DNA of 41,855 nucleotides from Pseudomonas thivervalensis (GTDB lineage Bacteria > Pseudomonadota > Gammaproteobacteria > Pseudomonadales > Pseudomonadaceae), in the NCBI RefSeq assembly GCF_001269655.1, contig NZ_LHVE01000005.1, positions 1 to 41,855 on the forward strand. Direction: 5' to 3'. Below are positions 9,635 through 17,212 of the stretch, in pieces (position 1 is the stretch's first letter; each line of letters begins with the position of its first letter). A model generated the notes under the pieces. The model did no database searches, was not told where the DNA came from, and worked only from the letters and a program-made list of their open reading frames with translations. The translations under genes were made by a program, and so were the position numbers.

Positions 9635-9941
9635 AACAAAATGCGTAATTGCGTCGCTTTGTGTCAATACGAGCGCGTAAGGGTGCTTTTATAAACCGAC
9701 ACTGGCGCGGTTGATAGGCAATCGGCGGCGAATTTTGTAGGAAATTTGTTTCGCGCGGGTGAATGCGCGGGAAGAGCCCGGTCGACAAGGTCTTCCGAAC
9801 GGGCGGCCAGGCGGCCCAGGCGAAGCTGTAATACTGTTCTTAAGAAAACTATGAACCTGTGGCGAGGGAGTGGCCGCCGCGTCTTCGACGCTGCGCTGTC
9901 GCGCAGGGAACTAGAGCGACATCCACGAGATATCTGTTTTT

Positions 9942-10056
9942 GATCGTTCCCACGCTCTGCGTGGGAATGCATCCCGTGACGCTCTGCGTCACCTTCCAGA
10001 AGCGGAACGCGGAGCGTCCCTGGCGACATTCCCACGCAGGAGCGTGGGAACGATCA
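9942..10056. repeat. Palindromic dispersed repeat with GATCGTTCCCACGC ends
   Basis: A 115-bp element: GATCGTTCCCACGC at 9942-9955 and its complement GCGTGGGAACGATC at 10043-10056. Internal smaller palindromes include GTGACGCTCTGCGTCAC (near 9976). I recall repeats with these ends being common in Pseudomonas gaps. The rest of 9635-10238 holds a REP relic near 9854 and the class B pair listed separately, and no gene. Confidence 0.8.
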
Positions 10057-10105
10057 ATAGGTATTTTCAGCCTTAAAAATCACATGGTTGCAATTTGTTC
10101 CATGA

Positions 10106-10188
10106 GAGCTTGCTCCCGCTTGAGTGCGAAGCGCTCAGAAGAAAGGGCTGCTACGCAGCCCAGCGGGAGCAAGCTCCCTCGCCACAAG
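10106..10188. repeat. Class B REP pair
   Basis: An inverted pair: GAGAGCTTGCTCCCGCT on the left and AGCGGGAGCAAGCTCCCTCG on the right. Between them are short stems (GCGAAGCGCTC; GGGCTGCTACGCAGCCC). It lies downstream of both neighbouring genes. Confidence 0.8.
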
Positions 10189-10238
10189 GATTCAGACAAG
10201 CCTTAAGTGAACAGCATTACGGGCGAGACCGAATTAGT

Positions 10239-10865
10239 TCAGCTCAGCGTGAGTTCCACGGTAAAACCATAGGGCTCTTCACTGGCTGTGCGAGTGATTC
10301 GTGTCGTGCATTGGATCGGGTTCGTTCCAATAGAGGTCAGTGTGTGGGTCCGGACGGGTGTCAGCGTCGGTGAAATAACACCGAAGGATGTATTGACGCG
10401 CAAACCGAAGTCAAAGCGAAAGCCAAACTCTTCATCGCCGAACACCATGGAGTGTTTGAACATGTCCTTACTGCGACTGCCCAGGCGCCGGCTATAAGCG
10501 AGGTCGAACTTCCAGGCCTGGATATCCCAGGGAAGAATCTGTGTGGCGTGTTGCTCGTCGGCATTCAACTGCAGCGAGTGTCCGCCGATTTCAAAATCCA
10601 AGTCGGTATGGTTGATCAACTTTACGATGACGCGGGTGCGGCTTGGGTTGATGCGCTCCTGTTCCCAGGCTTTAACCTGCTTGTTGGCCTTGTCATTCAG
10701 GTTCGCTTTCTCTATCAGCGCCGTGAGCATCGGCATATATTCTTGCGTGTCGAGTGATTTGAGGAACTGGTACAACACGGCCAACGGTGCCCAACTGAAT
10801 TGAGAGGCGATGAGTTCATAAATGCGATCGCCGGTCTGTTGGTTGTTTTCAGGGGTAGCGTTCAT
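10239..10865 (-). CDS. Hypothetical protein, family not recognised
   Basis: A 208-residue protein with no signal peptide or membrane helix. AAAGGAT lies before the ATG at 10865. Residues 1-70 look helical (QTGDRIYELIASQFSWAPLA; LKSLDTQEYMPMLTALIEKA). Residues 75-208 are rich in alternating hydrophobic and polar residues, as in a beta-sandwich: RVIVKLINHTDLDFEIGGHS, PWDIQAWKFDLAYSRRLGS, EEFGFRFDFGLRVN. A helical head followed by a beta domain recalls some lipid-binding or pore-forming proteins, but no diagnostic motif confirms this. It stands alone between a repeat region and a terminator. Confidence 0.75.
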   Translation of the reverse strand: MNATPENNQQTGDRIYELIASQFSWAPLAVLYQFLKSLDTQEYMPMLTALIEKANLNDKANKQVKAWEQERINPSRTRVIVKLINHTDLDFEIGGHSLQLNADEQHATQILPWDIQAWKFDLAYSRRLGSRSKDMFKHSMVFGDEEFGFRFDFGLRVNTSFGVISPTLTPVRTHTLTSIGTNPIQCTTRITRTASEEPYGFTVELTLS

Positions 10866-10990
10866 TTGAAATCCTTTTCAAAAATAGTGACTGCAAGCAG
10901 ACAAGACGGTTTGTCTTGTCGGTGGCGATAGTATGGAAAGTTAGAGGGGGTTTAGAAGTTTGGATGTTTGACTGGATATTTAGCGCACCT

Positions 10991-11027
10991 AAAAAAGCCC
11001 TGGCTCTTTTGAGGCAGGGCTTTTGTT
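10991..11027 (-). terminator. Intrinsic terminator after xenB
   Basis: AAAAGCCCTG (10993-11002) pairs with CAGGGCTTTT (11015-11024), with an inner CTC/GAG stem around TTTT. T tracts lie on both sides. It stops the xenB operon on the minus strand. No plus-strand gene reads into it. Confidence 0.85.
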
Positions 11028-11036
11028 TTTTATGAC

Positions 11037-12086
11037 TTACATCACTGGATAATCGATATAACCCACCGGACCTTTAGCATAGAAGGTTTCCGGATGCGCC
11101 TCGTTCAACGGTGCATCGGCTTTCAAGCGTGCCGGCAGGTCCGGGTTGGCAATGAACGGCACACCAAACGCCACGGCATCGGCCTTGCCTTCGGCCAGCC
11201 AGGCGTTGGCGCTCTCTTTGGTAAAACGTTCGTTGGCGATGTACGGGCCGCCGAAAGCCTGCTTGAGTTGTGGGCCGATGCTGTCGTCGCCTTCCTTCTC
11301 ACGGGAGCAGATGAAGGCGATGCCACGCTTGCCCAGTTCGCGAGCCACGTAGCTGAAGGTTTCCAGGCGGTTTTCGTCACCCATGTCATGGGAGTCGGCG
11401 CGTGGAGCCAGGTGCACGCCAACCCGACCGGCGCCCCAGACTTCGATGGCCGCGTCGGTCACTTCCAGCAGCAGGCGGGCACGGTTTTCCAGGGAGCCGC
11501 CGTATTGGTCGGTACGCTGGTTGGTGCTGCTCTGCAGAAACTGGTCGAGCAGATAACCGTTGGCGCCGTGGATTTCCACGCCGTCGAAACCGGCGGCCTT
11601 GGCATTCTCGGCACCGACGCGGTAAGCGTCGATGATGTCGGCGATTTCAGCGGTTTCCAGAGCGCGTGGGGTTGGGTAGTCGGCCAGTGGGCGTACCAGG
11701 CTCACGTGGCCCTTGGGCTGGATCGCGCTGGGCGCCACCGGGGTTTCGCCGTTCAGGTATGACGGATGGGAGATCCGGCCCACGTGCCACAGTTGCAGGA
11801 AGATCTTGCCGCCGGCGCCGTGGATCGCCTTGGTGATGTTGGCCCAGCCGCGGACCTGGTCGTTGGACCAGATGCCCGGGGTGTCCGGGTAGCCGACGCC
11901 CATCGGCGTGACGGAGGTCGCTTCACTGAGGATCAGGCCAGCGGAGGCGCGTTGCACGTAGTACTCGGCCATCAACGCGTTGGGCACGCGACCGGCGTCG
12001 GCACGGCAGCGGGTAAGCGGGGCCATGATGATGCGGTTCTTCAGCTCGATGTCGCCGAGTTTGATGGGGTCGAAAATAGTCGCCAT
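11037..12086 (-). CDS. xenB: Xenobiotic reductase / ene-reductase, Old Yellow Enzyme family (XenB-like)
   Basis: FMN-dependent NAD(P)H ene-reductase of 349 residues, which reduces activated alkenes, nitrate esters and nitroaromatics in the cytoplasm. TIM-barrel motifs in order: NRIIMAPLTRCRAD (flavin-binding Thr), LQLWHVGRISHPSYL, GVEIHGANGYLLDQFL (substrate-binding HxxN), TDQYGGSLENRARLLLEV, and GVHLAPRADSHD. The last block has His where many family members have Arg (GVRxSP). I recall the same feature in P. fluorescens XenB, to which the N-terminus MATIFDPIKLGDIELKNR is also very close. It is the last gene of the arsR-MFS-xenB operon, 34 bp after the transporter, suggesting induction by toxic electrophiles. 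Confidence 0.92.
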   Translation of the reverse strand: MATIFDPIKLGDIELKNRIIMAPLTRCRADAGRVPNALMAEYYVQRASAGLILSEATSVTPMGVGYPDTPGIWSNDQVRGWANITKAIHGAGGKIFLQLWHVGRISHPSYLNGETPVAPSAIQPKGHVSLVRPLADYPTPRALETAEIADIIDAYRVGAENAKAAGFDGVEIHGANGYLLDQFLQSSTNQRTDQYGGSLENRARLLLEVTDAAIEVWGAGRVGVHLAPRADSHDMGDENRLETFSYVARELGKRGIAFICSREKEGDDSIGPQLKQAFGGPYIANERFTKESANAWLAEGKADAVAFGVPFIANPDLPARLKADAPLNEAHPETFYAKGPVGYIDYPVM

Positions 12087-12120
12087 GAAAATACAACCTC
12101 GAAAGTGGAAGGGTTAACAG

Positions 12121-13287
12121 TTAATGAGTTGCCGGGGCCAGGTCGGCGTTGCCGCCCTGGCGGAAAGTGATGAGGGTGACCAACAGCGCCAGCACGGCCA
12201 GCGCGCCGGCGGCCAGGGGAACGGAGGTCAGGCCCAGGCCATGGTCGATGACACTGCCGCCGACCCAGGCGCCCAGGGCGTTGCCGACGTTGAAGGCGCC
12301 GATGTTCAGGGTGGACACCAGGTTGGGGGCCTCTTTGCCGAAGGTCACCACGTTGACTTGCAGGGCCGGCACGGCGGCGAAGCAGGCGGTGGCCCAGAGG
12401 AACAGGGTGATTTCACTGGGGATCAGCGCCACGCTGGTCCAGCTCAGTACGGTGGACACCACGGCCATGGTGAGGAAGACGCCCATCAGCGTGTTTGCCA
12501 GGCTCTTGTCCGCCAGCTTGCCTCCGATGATGTTGCCCAGGGTCAGGCCCAGGCCGATCAGCACCAGGGTCCAGGTCACGCCACGGGGCGATACGCCGGT
12601 CACTTCTCCCAACAGCGGCGCGACGTAGGTGAACAGGGTGAACACCGACGCGGAGAACAGCGCGGTCATGCTCAGGGACAGCCACAGGCCGGCGCCTTTG
12701 AGTGCTATCAGTTCCGAACGCATGTCGAGTTTTTCTTCATCGCGCTTGGCCGGCAGGAAGCGGATCAGGCCGATCAGTGCCACCACGCCAATGACGGTCA
12801 CGGCCCAGAAGGTCGAGCGCCAGCCGGCTTCCTGGCCCAGGGCGGTACCCAGCGGCACGCCGAGTACGTTGGCCAGGGTCAGGCCGGTGAACATCAGGGC
12901 CACGGCCGAGGCGCGCTTGTTGGGCGCCACCAGGCCGGCGGCCACCACCGAACCGATACCGAAGAACGCGCCGTGGCACAGGGCCGTGACCACCCGGGCA
13001 AACATCAGCACGTTGTAGTCGCTGGCGATGGCGCAGAGCAGGTTGCCGACGATGAAAATCCCCATCAACGCCACCAGGGCGGCCTTGCGCGGCAGCCGGG
13101 CGGTGGCCAGGGCCATGAACGGAGCGCCGATGGCCACGCCCAGGGCGTAGCCGGTCACCAGCCAGCCGGCGCCGGGAATCGACACGCCCAGGTCGGCCGC
13201 CACGTCGGGCAAAAGGCCCATGATGACGAACTCGGTGGTGCCGATGGCGAAGGCGCTCAGGGCCAGGATCAGGAGTGAGAGGGGCAT
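12121..13287 (-). CDS. MFS transporter, AraJ/YdhP-like (DHA1) family
   Basis: A 12-helix major facilitator of 388 residues, a proton-linked exporter of sugars or drugs. It starts at ATG 13287 (MPLSLLILALSAFAIGTTEF), which gives the normal family N-terminus. The open frame runs further upstream, but only by overlapping the arsR gene. Motifs: FAIGTTEFVIMGLLPDVA in helix 1, MALATARLPRKAALV (loop 2-3 motif A variant), and GFLPAK-type central loop before residue 200. It lies 17 bp after arsR and 34 bp before xenB, so the three are almost surely one transcript. A role in exporting the compound, or its product, that the ArsR protein senses and XenB reduces is inferred from the context. Confidence 0.9.
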   Translation of the reverse strand: MPLSLLILALSAFAIGTTEFVIMGLLPDVAADLGVSIPGAGWLVTGYALGVAIGAPFMALATARLPRKAALVALMGIFIVGNLLCAIASDYNVLMFARVVTALCHGAFFGIGSVVAAGLVAPNKRASAVALMFTGLTLANVLGVPLGTALGQEAGWRSTFWAVTVIGVVALIGLIRFLPAKRDEEKLDMRSELIALKGAGLWLSLSMTALFSASVFTLFTYVAPLLGEVTGVSPRGVTWTLVLIGLGLTLGNIIGGKLADKSLANTLMGVFLTMAVVSTVLSWTSVALIPSEITLFLWATACFAAVPALQVNVVTFGKEAPNLVSTLNIGAFNVGNALGAWVGGSVIDHGLGLTSVPLAAGALAVLALLVTLITFRQGGNADLAPATH

Positions 13288-13304
13288 GATGGGTCCTTGT
13301 CGGG

Positions 13305-13607
13305 TCAGAGCTCTTGGCTCATTTGCTTGAGGAACTGCTGGATCACTTCCTCGTTGCGTTTGAAGAAGTGCCATTGACCGACCTTCTGGCTGGTGATCAG
13401 CCCCGCCCGTTGCAACACCGCCAAGTGCGCAGACACCGTGGATTGCGACAGGCCGCAACGCTGGTCGATCTGCCCGGCGCAAATGCCGAACTCGTGGTTG
13501 TGCAGTTGGTCGGGGAACTGGACCTTGGGGTCTTTGAGCCAGTTGAGGATGTCTCGCCGTACTGGGTGCGCCAGGGCTTTTATTATTTCGTCGAGGTCGA
13601 GGGTCAT
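13305..13607 (-). CDS. ArsR-type winged-helix repressor
   Basis: A 100-residue HTH_20/ArsR-family regulator. It starts at ATG 13607 (MTLDLDEIIKALAHPVRRDI). A TTG nine bases upstream is less likely. The wing-helix core is GLSQSTVSAHLAVLQRAGLI followed by QVGQWHFFKRNE-like residues. No classic ELCVC metal site is present. Cysteines occur only in EFGICAGQIDQRCG, so sensing by cysteine modification is possible but not shown. It is the first gene of the operon with the MFS and xenB genes and is divergent from acpH. The gap holds three copies of ATATCG-N8-CGATAT-like sites, which fits autorepression. Confidence 0.88.
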   Translation of the reverse strand: MTLDLDEIIKALAHPVRRDILNWLKDPKVQFPDQLHNHEFGICAGQIDQRCGLSQSTVSAHLAVLQRAGLITSQKVGQWHFFKRNEEVIQQFLKQMSQEL

Positions 13608-13638
13608 GGGTAGCAAGCTCGGGGGTGAGTAAAACGCT

Positions 13639-13738
13639 ATATCGCGATGGAGCGAACCTTAAATCGTTACTTCGCGATATACCAATATGGATTTGATCTG
13701 AATGCCGAACAAATCGCTATATCGGGTTATAACGATAT
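13639..13738. promoter_or_regulatory. Three operator-like sites of the arsR operon
   Basis: Dyads with 6-bp arms and 8-bp spacing: 13639-13658 (ATATCG-N8-CGAACC, right arm degenerate), 13661-13680 (AAATCG-N8-CGATAT) and 13719-13738 (ATATCG-N8-CGATAT, perfect). They lie in the 158-bp gap between the divergent arsR and acpH starts. The third is only 28 bp before acpH, so that gene may be affected too. Confidence 0.7.
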
Positions 13739-13765
13739 TGACGTGGGGGTGCTAAGCTGCGGGCC

Positions 13766-14350
13766 ATGAACTATCTCGCACACCTGCACCTCGGCGGCTC
13801 TGGCCGGGAACAACTGCTCGGCAGCCTCTACGGCGACTTCGTCAAGGGACCGCTGCAAGGGCTCTACGACCCGCGGATCGAAGCGGCGATCGCCCTGCAT
13901 CGACGCATCGACATGTACACCGACCGTCATCCCCTGGTGGACATCGCCCTGTCGCGTTTTTCCACGGTGCGACGGCGTTACGCCGGGATCGTGCTCGACG
14001 TGTTTTTCGACCACTGCCTGGCCCGGGACTGGACGTTGTACGGTGAAGAGCCGCTGCTGGATTTCACGTCACGGGTGTACCAGGTGCTCGGCACAGAACC
14101 GCAGTTGCCAGGACGCCTGGCGCACATCGCCCCGTACATGGCCGCGGATGATTGGCTGGGGTCTTATCAGGAGTTCGAGGTGCTGGGGCAGGTACTGCGC
14201 GGTATTTCCCGTCGCCTGTCCCGACCTGAGGAACTGGCCGGGGCGATGCCGGAGCTGGCCAGGCTCTATGAGCCGTTGAGCGAAGACTTTCGGTTGTTTT
14301 ATCCGCAGTTGCAGGATTTTGCGCTGAGCCAAACCACACCACAAAACTAA
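13766..14350 (+). CDS. acpH: Acyl carrier protein phosphodiesterase (AcpH)
   Basis: A 194-residue HD-like phosphodiesterase that removes the 4'-phosphopantetheine arm from acyl carrier protein, giving apo-ACP. Family blocks: MNYLAHLHLG at the start, LLGSLYGDFVKGPLQGLY, ALHRRIDMYTDRHPLV, and VLDVFFDHCLARDW, which carries the metal-binding Asp and His. The length matches E. coli AcpH. It is divergent from the arsR operon and followed by a class A REP pair. Lipid genes olsA-olsB lie convergent just downstream. Confidence 0.92.
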   Translation: MNYLAHLHLGGSGREQLLGSLYGDFVKGPLQGLYDPRIEAAIALHRRIDMYTDRHPLVDIALSRFSTVRRRYAGIVLDVFFDHCLARDWTLYGEEPLLDFTSRVYQVLGTEPQLPGRLAHIAPYMAADDWLGSYQEFEVLGQVLRGISRRLSRPEELAGAMPELARLYEPLSEDFRLFYPQLQDFALSQTTPQN

Positions 14351-14352
14351 AT

Positions 14353-14443
14353 TGTGGGAGCGAGCTTGCTCGCGATAAAGGTGTATCAGCCAGCACATCT
14401 GCTGAATGTTATACCGCTATCGCGAGCAAGCTCGCTCCCACAG
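14353..14443. repeat. Class A REP pair (REPIN) after acpH
   Basis: GTGGGAGCGAGCTTGCTCGC at 14354 and its inverted partner ending at 14442, about 40 bp apart. It sits between the convergent acpH and olsA genes. Confidence 0.9.
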
Positions 14444-14465
14444 GGGATCTGCGCAGGGATCCGGG

Positions 14466-15260
14466 TCAGGCCGCAATCGCCGCAGGCCGCACCGGCGCTT
14501 GCTGTTTCTCGGGAATCGCGCCGAACAACGCCTTGTGCACCGCCTGCTGTGCCTGGAAGGCCAGGGCCGCACGTTCCTGGCCGTGGCAGGCAATCGGCTC
14601 CAGCAGATGAATGTGCACCTCACCCCGATCATTGGCGAACAGGCGCATCAGGTGCGACAGCAGATCATCATCGCCAATGAACGGCGCCAGCGAATCCGGT
14701 TCGCCGTTGCGCAGGTAACGGATCGCCACCGGTTGCAAGGCGACATCGGCGTCGATGGCCGCCGACAGCAAGCGACCGTGGAAGGTGCGCAGGGAGCGGC
14801 CGTCGGTGGTGGTCCCTTCGGGGAACATCAGCAGCGGATGGGCCTGCTCCAGATGGCGGCCCATTTGCTTGCGGATCAATTGGCTGTCACCCGAACCGCG
14901 TCGGATAAACAGGCTACCGGCCTTGGCGGCCAGCCATCCGGCGACCGGCCAGGTGCGCACTTCAGCCTTGGACAGGAATGACATCGGCGTGAGCATGCCC
15001 AGCAACGGGATGTCGGTCCAGGACACATGGTTACTGACCCACAGCATCGGCCGTTGTGGCAGTTGACCGTGGACGGTGACGGAAAAGGGCAGGGCATGGC
15101 TCAGCCGAGCCATGAAAAACCGCGACCAGCGCTGGCGACGGACCATCGAGTTGGCGACCCCCAGGCGTTCGAACAGGCCGAACACGCTGGCCATGCTCAG
15201 GCCCAGCGTCACCACCAGCAAGACTCGCGCGATACGCGCGTAAATCCGCAGCCGGCTCAT
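14466..15260 (-). CDS. olsA: Lyso-ornithine lipid O-acyltransferase (OlsA, PlsC family)
   Basis: A 264-residue membrane-bound acyltransferase that adds the second acyl chain to lyso-ornithine lipid. It starts at ATG 15260 ([20 protein letters not shown]), the normal N-terminal anchor. A longer upstream frame is overlap with olsB. PlsC motifs: NHVSWTDIPLL (catalytic HxxxxD), GSLFIRRGSGDS, and FPEGTTTDG. The start overlaps the stop of olsB by one base (TAATG), so the pair is coupled. In other pseudomonads olsBA is induced by phosphate limitation to replace phospholipids. No clear Pho box was picked out here. A general 1-acylglycerol-phosphate acyltransferase is the alternative without its neighbour. 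Confidence 0.9.
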   Translation of the reverse strand: MSRLRIYARIARVLLVVTLGLSMASVFGLFERLGVANSMVRRQRWSRFFMARLSHALPFSVTVHGQLPQRPMLWVSNHVSWTDIPLLGMLTPMSFLSKAEVRTWPVAGWLAAKAGSLFIRRGSGDSQLIRKQMGRHLEQAHPLLMFPEGTTTDGRSLRTFHGRLLSAAIDADVALQPVAIRYLRNGEPDSLAPFIGDDDLLSHLMRLFANDRGEVHIHLLEPIACHGQERAALAFQAQQAVHKALFGAIPEKQQAPVRPAAIAA

Positions 15261-16015
15261 TACACCGCTGCCTTGAAGTGGCGGGCATAACGCGGGCAGA
15301 GTTCGTCGCGCTTGAGCAGGATGAACACGTCGGCCACCTGGAAGTCCTCGTCCCAGCACGGCTCGCCGCAGATTTTCGCACCCAGGCGCATGTAGGCCTT
15401 GAGCAGCGGCGGCATCTCGGCGATGACATTGGACGGCACGTCCAGGGTCGGCAGTGGTTTTTTTGGCACGGCTTGCAGGTGTTCGGTGCACAGGTAGCGT
15501 TCGCGCAAGCGTTGCATGATTGCCTGGGCCTGGATGCCGCCATCCTGCATCGGAATGCTCGCGCAGCCCATCAGGTAGCTGTAGCCGCCTTCGTTCAGGA
15601 CTTCGGCCAGCTCGCCCCAGAGCACCGCGATGGTGCCGCCGTTGCGGTAGGCCGGGTCGACGCAGGTACGGCCGATTTCCAGGATCGGGCCCTTGAGGTG
15701 GACCAGGCCGTGGAGGCTGAATTCTTCTTCGCTGTAGAACCGACCCAGGCTGCTGGCGGCTTGGTGGTCGAGCAGGCGAGTGGTCGCCACGAGACGGCCG
15801 GTGTTCAGGTCACGTACGCCGATGTGGGCGCAGTGAACATCATAGTCATCCATGTCCAGACCCATTTCCGCGCCTTTGAGCTTGGCGTTGAACTCGCCGC
15901 TGAAGACGTTGAAGCGCAGGGCTTGGGCTTCTTGCAAGGCGTGGGCGCCAATCAGGCGTTCGGCTTGCAGGCGGCGTTCATTGCCGGTGTCGCTGATGCG
16001 GGCGATCTGAGTCAT
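15260..16015 (-). CDS. olsB: L-ornithine N-alpha-acyltransferase (OlsB)
   Basis: A 251-residue GNAT-fold enzyme that transfers a 3-hydroxyacyl chain from acyl-ACP to ornithine, the first step of ornithine lipid synthesis. Family blocks: [31 protein letters not shown], and [18 protein letters not shown] (acyl carrier binding), then [11 protein letters not shown]. The length is typical of OlsB. It is first of the olsB-olsA pair. It is divergent from the acyl-CoA dehydrogenase-like gene, with about 150 bp between their starts. Confidence 0.93.
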   Translation of the reverse strand: MTQIARISDTGNERRLQAERLIGAHALQEAQALRFNVFSGEFNAKLKGAEMGLDMDDYDVHCAHIGVRDLNTGRLVATTRLLDHQAASSLGRFYSEEEFSLHGLVHLKGPILEIGRTCVDPAYRNGGTIAVLWGELAEVLNEGGYSYLMGCASIPMQDGGIQAQAIMQRLRERYLCTEHLQAVPKKPLPTLDVPSNVIAEMPPLLKAYMRLGAKICGEPCWDEDFQVADVFILLKRDELCPRYARHFKAAV

Positions 16016-16162
16016 AGCGAATCTCCGTGCGGGCTGTTCAGTTGCAGCCTGTCGACTTTCTTTATGCAGCCATGTTGTGCAAAGTCAGGCTATGTAGCCC
16101 CGGTGTCATCGCCATGAAGCTTTGGTGATGCTTATATGACAGCCCTCAAGGAGTCCCCTTTC

Positions 16163-17035
16163 ATGCCCTGGCACACCCTGATCGAACACGGCGAGCGCCT
16201 GCCCGCCCATCCGGACCTGGCCGAAGGTTATGCCGCGTTGCTGCAACGCCTGGGGCCGGTGACGCCGTTCGAATTGGCCGTGCTCGGGGCTCGGTCGATG
16301 GCTACGCCGGGGCTGGCGTTCCTGGTGGGGTATCAGGCGGCGCTGCGAGTGCTGTGGCCGAGCGCGCCGCAGAGCCTCGGCGCCTTGTGTGCCACTGAGC
16401 AGCGCAGCGTGCGCCCGGCGGACATGCACACTCGCCTCGACGATCTGCGCCTGAGCGGACGCAAGGATTTCGTCACCGCTGGGGACGCCGCCGAGTGGTT
16501 GCTGATTGCCGCCCGCTGCGAAGCACCCGGTGAAGCGCCACGGCTGAACCTGGCGGTGGCCTACGCGGGTGAGCCCGGCGTAACCCTGGAAAAACTCCCC
16601 GCCATGGGCCTGATGCCCGACATCAGCCATGGTCGCGTGCTGCTCGACGGCGCGTTGTGCGAGTTGCTGGCCGGTGACGGTTGGGACGCCTACGTCAAGC
16701 CGTTCCGCACCCTGGAAGACCTTTACGTACTCAGCGCGATGACGGCCTGGTTGTATGGCGTCGGGCAGGAGTGTGCCTGGCCTCAAACGTTGCAACTGCG
16801 CCTGCTGGCGTTGCTCGCCGGTTGCGCGGAGGTGAGTCGGCATAACCCTTCCAGCGCTGCCGGGCATGTGCTGCTGGGCGGGTTGTTCGCCCAGTTCCAC
16901 GGGCTCGACGGCGAACTCAACGCTGCCCTGGCCGCCGGGCCTGCAACGTGGCGTGAGCTGTGGACGCGGGACAAAGGCGTGATGGACATTGCGGCGGGGG
17001 CGCGGGCCAAGCGGTTGGCCAAGGCGTTGGAATAG
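16163..17035 (+). CDS. Acyl-CoA dehydrogenase-like protein, shortened and degenerate
   Basis: A 290-residue protein starting at ATG 16163 (MPWHTLIEHGERLP), with AAGGAG nine bases upstream. It resembles the middle and C-terminal parts of acyl-CoA dehydrogenases: LCATEQRSVRPADMHTRL, LRLSGRKDFVTAGDAAEWLL (the beta-domain substrate loop of the family), then a helical end with ELWTRDKGVMDIAAGARAKR. It is about 90 residues shorter than catalytic family members, and no convincing glutamate base or FAD-binding motif is evident. It may be a non-catalytic relative. Its position next to olsB suggests a lipid role, but this is inference. Confidence 0.8.
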   Translation: MPWHTLIEHGERLPAHPDLAEGYAALLQRLGPVTPFELAVLGARSMATPGLAFLVGYQAALRVLWPSAPQSLGALCATEQRSVRPADMHTRLDDLRLSGRKDFVTAGDAAEWLLIAARCEAPGEAPRLNLAVAYAGEPGVTLEKLPAMGLMPDISHGRVLLDGALCELLAGDGWDAYVKPFRTLEDLYVLSAMTAWLYGVGQECAWPQTLQLRLLALLAGCAEVSRHNPSSAAGHVLLGGLFAQFHGLDGELNAALAAGPATWRELWTRDKGVMDIAAGARAKRLAKALE

Positions 17036-17050
17036 CCCACCACTAACCCC

Positions 17051-17140
17051 TGTGGGAGTGAGCTTGCTCGCGATAGCGGTTTGTCAGTCGACATATTCTT
17101 GGCTGACACTCCGCCATCGCGAGCAAGCTCGCTCCCACAG
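17051..17140. repeat. Class A REP pair (REPIN)
   Basis: GTGGGAGTGAGCTTGCTCGC and the inverted partner GCGAGCAAGCTCGCTCCCAC, 90 bp overall. The left copy has one base change (GTGAGC for GCGAGC). Confidence 0.9.
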
Positions 17141-17212
17141 GGGGCCAGACAAGACTCAAACTGTCATCAAGTCCGAATAGGCTCCGAAGGTTCAACCCCG
17201 CGAGCCCCAAGC

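Noticed and set aside
12124..13278. Open frame of 384 codons antisense to the MFS gene
   Set aside because: Low-complexity Gln/Gly/His-rich composition and full overlap with the recognised transporter mark it as a shadow.
13766..17035. A single lipid-synthesis gene cluster
   Set aside because: acpH, olsBA and the dehydrogenase-like gene point in different directions and are separated by REP pairs, so they are not one operon.
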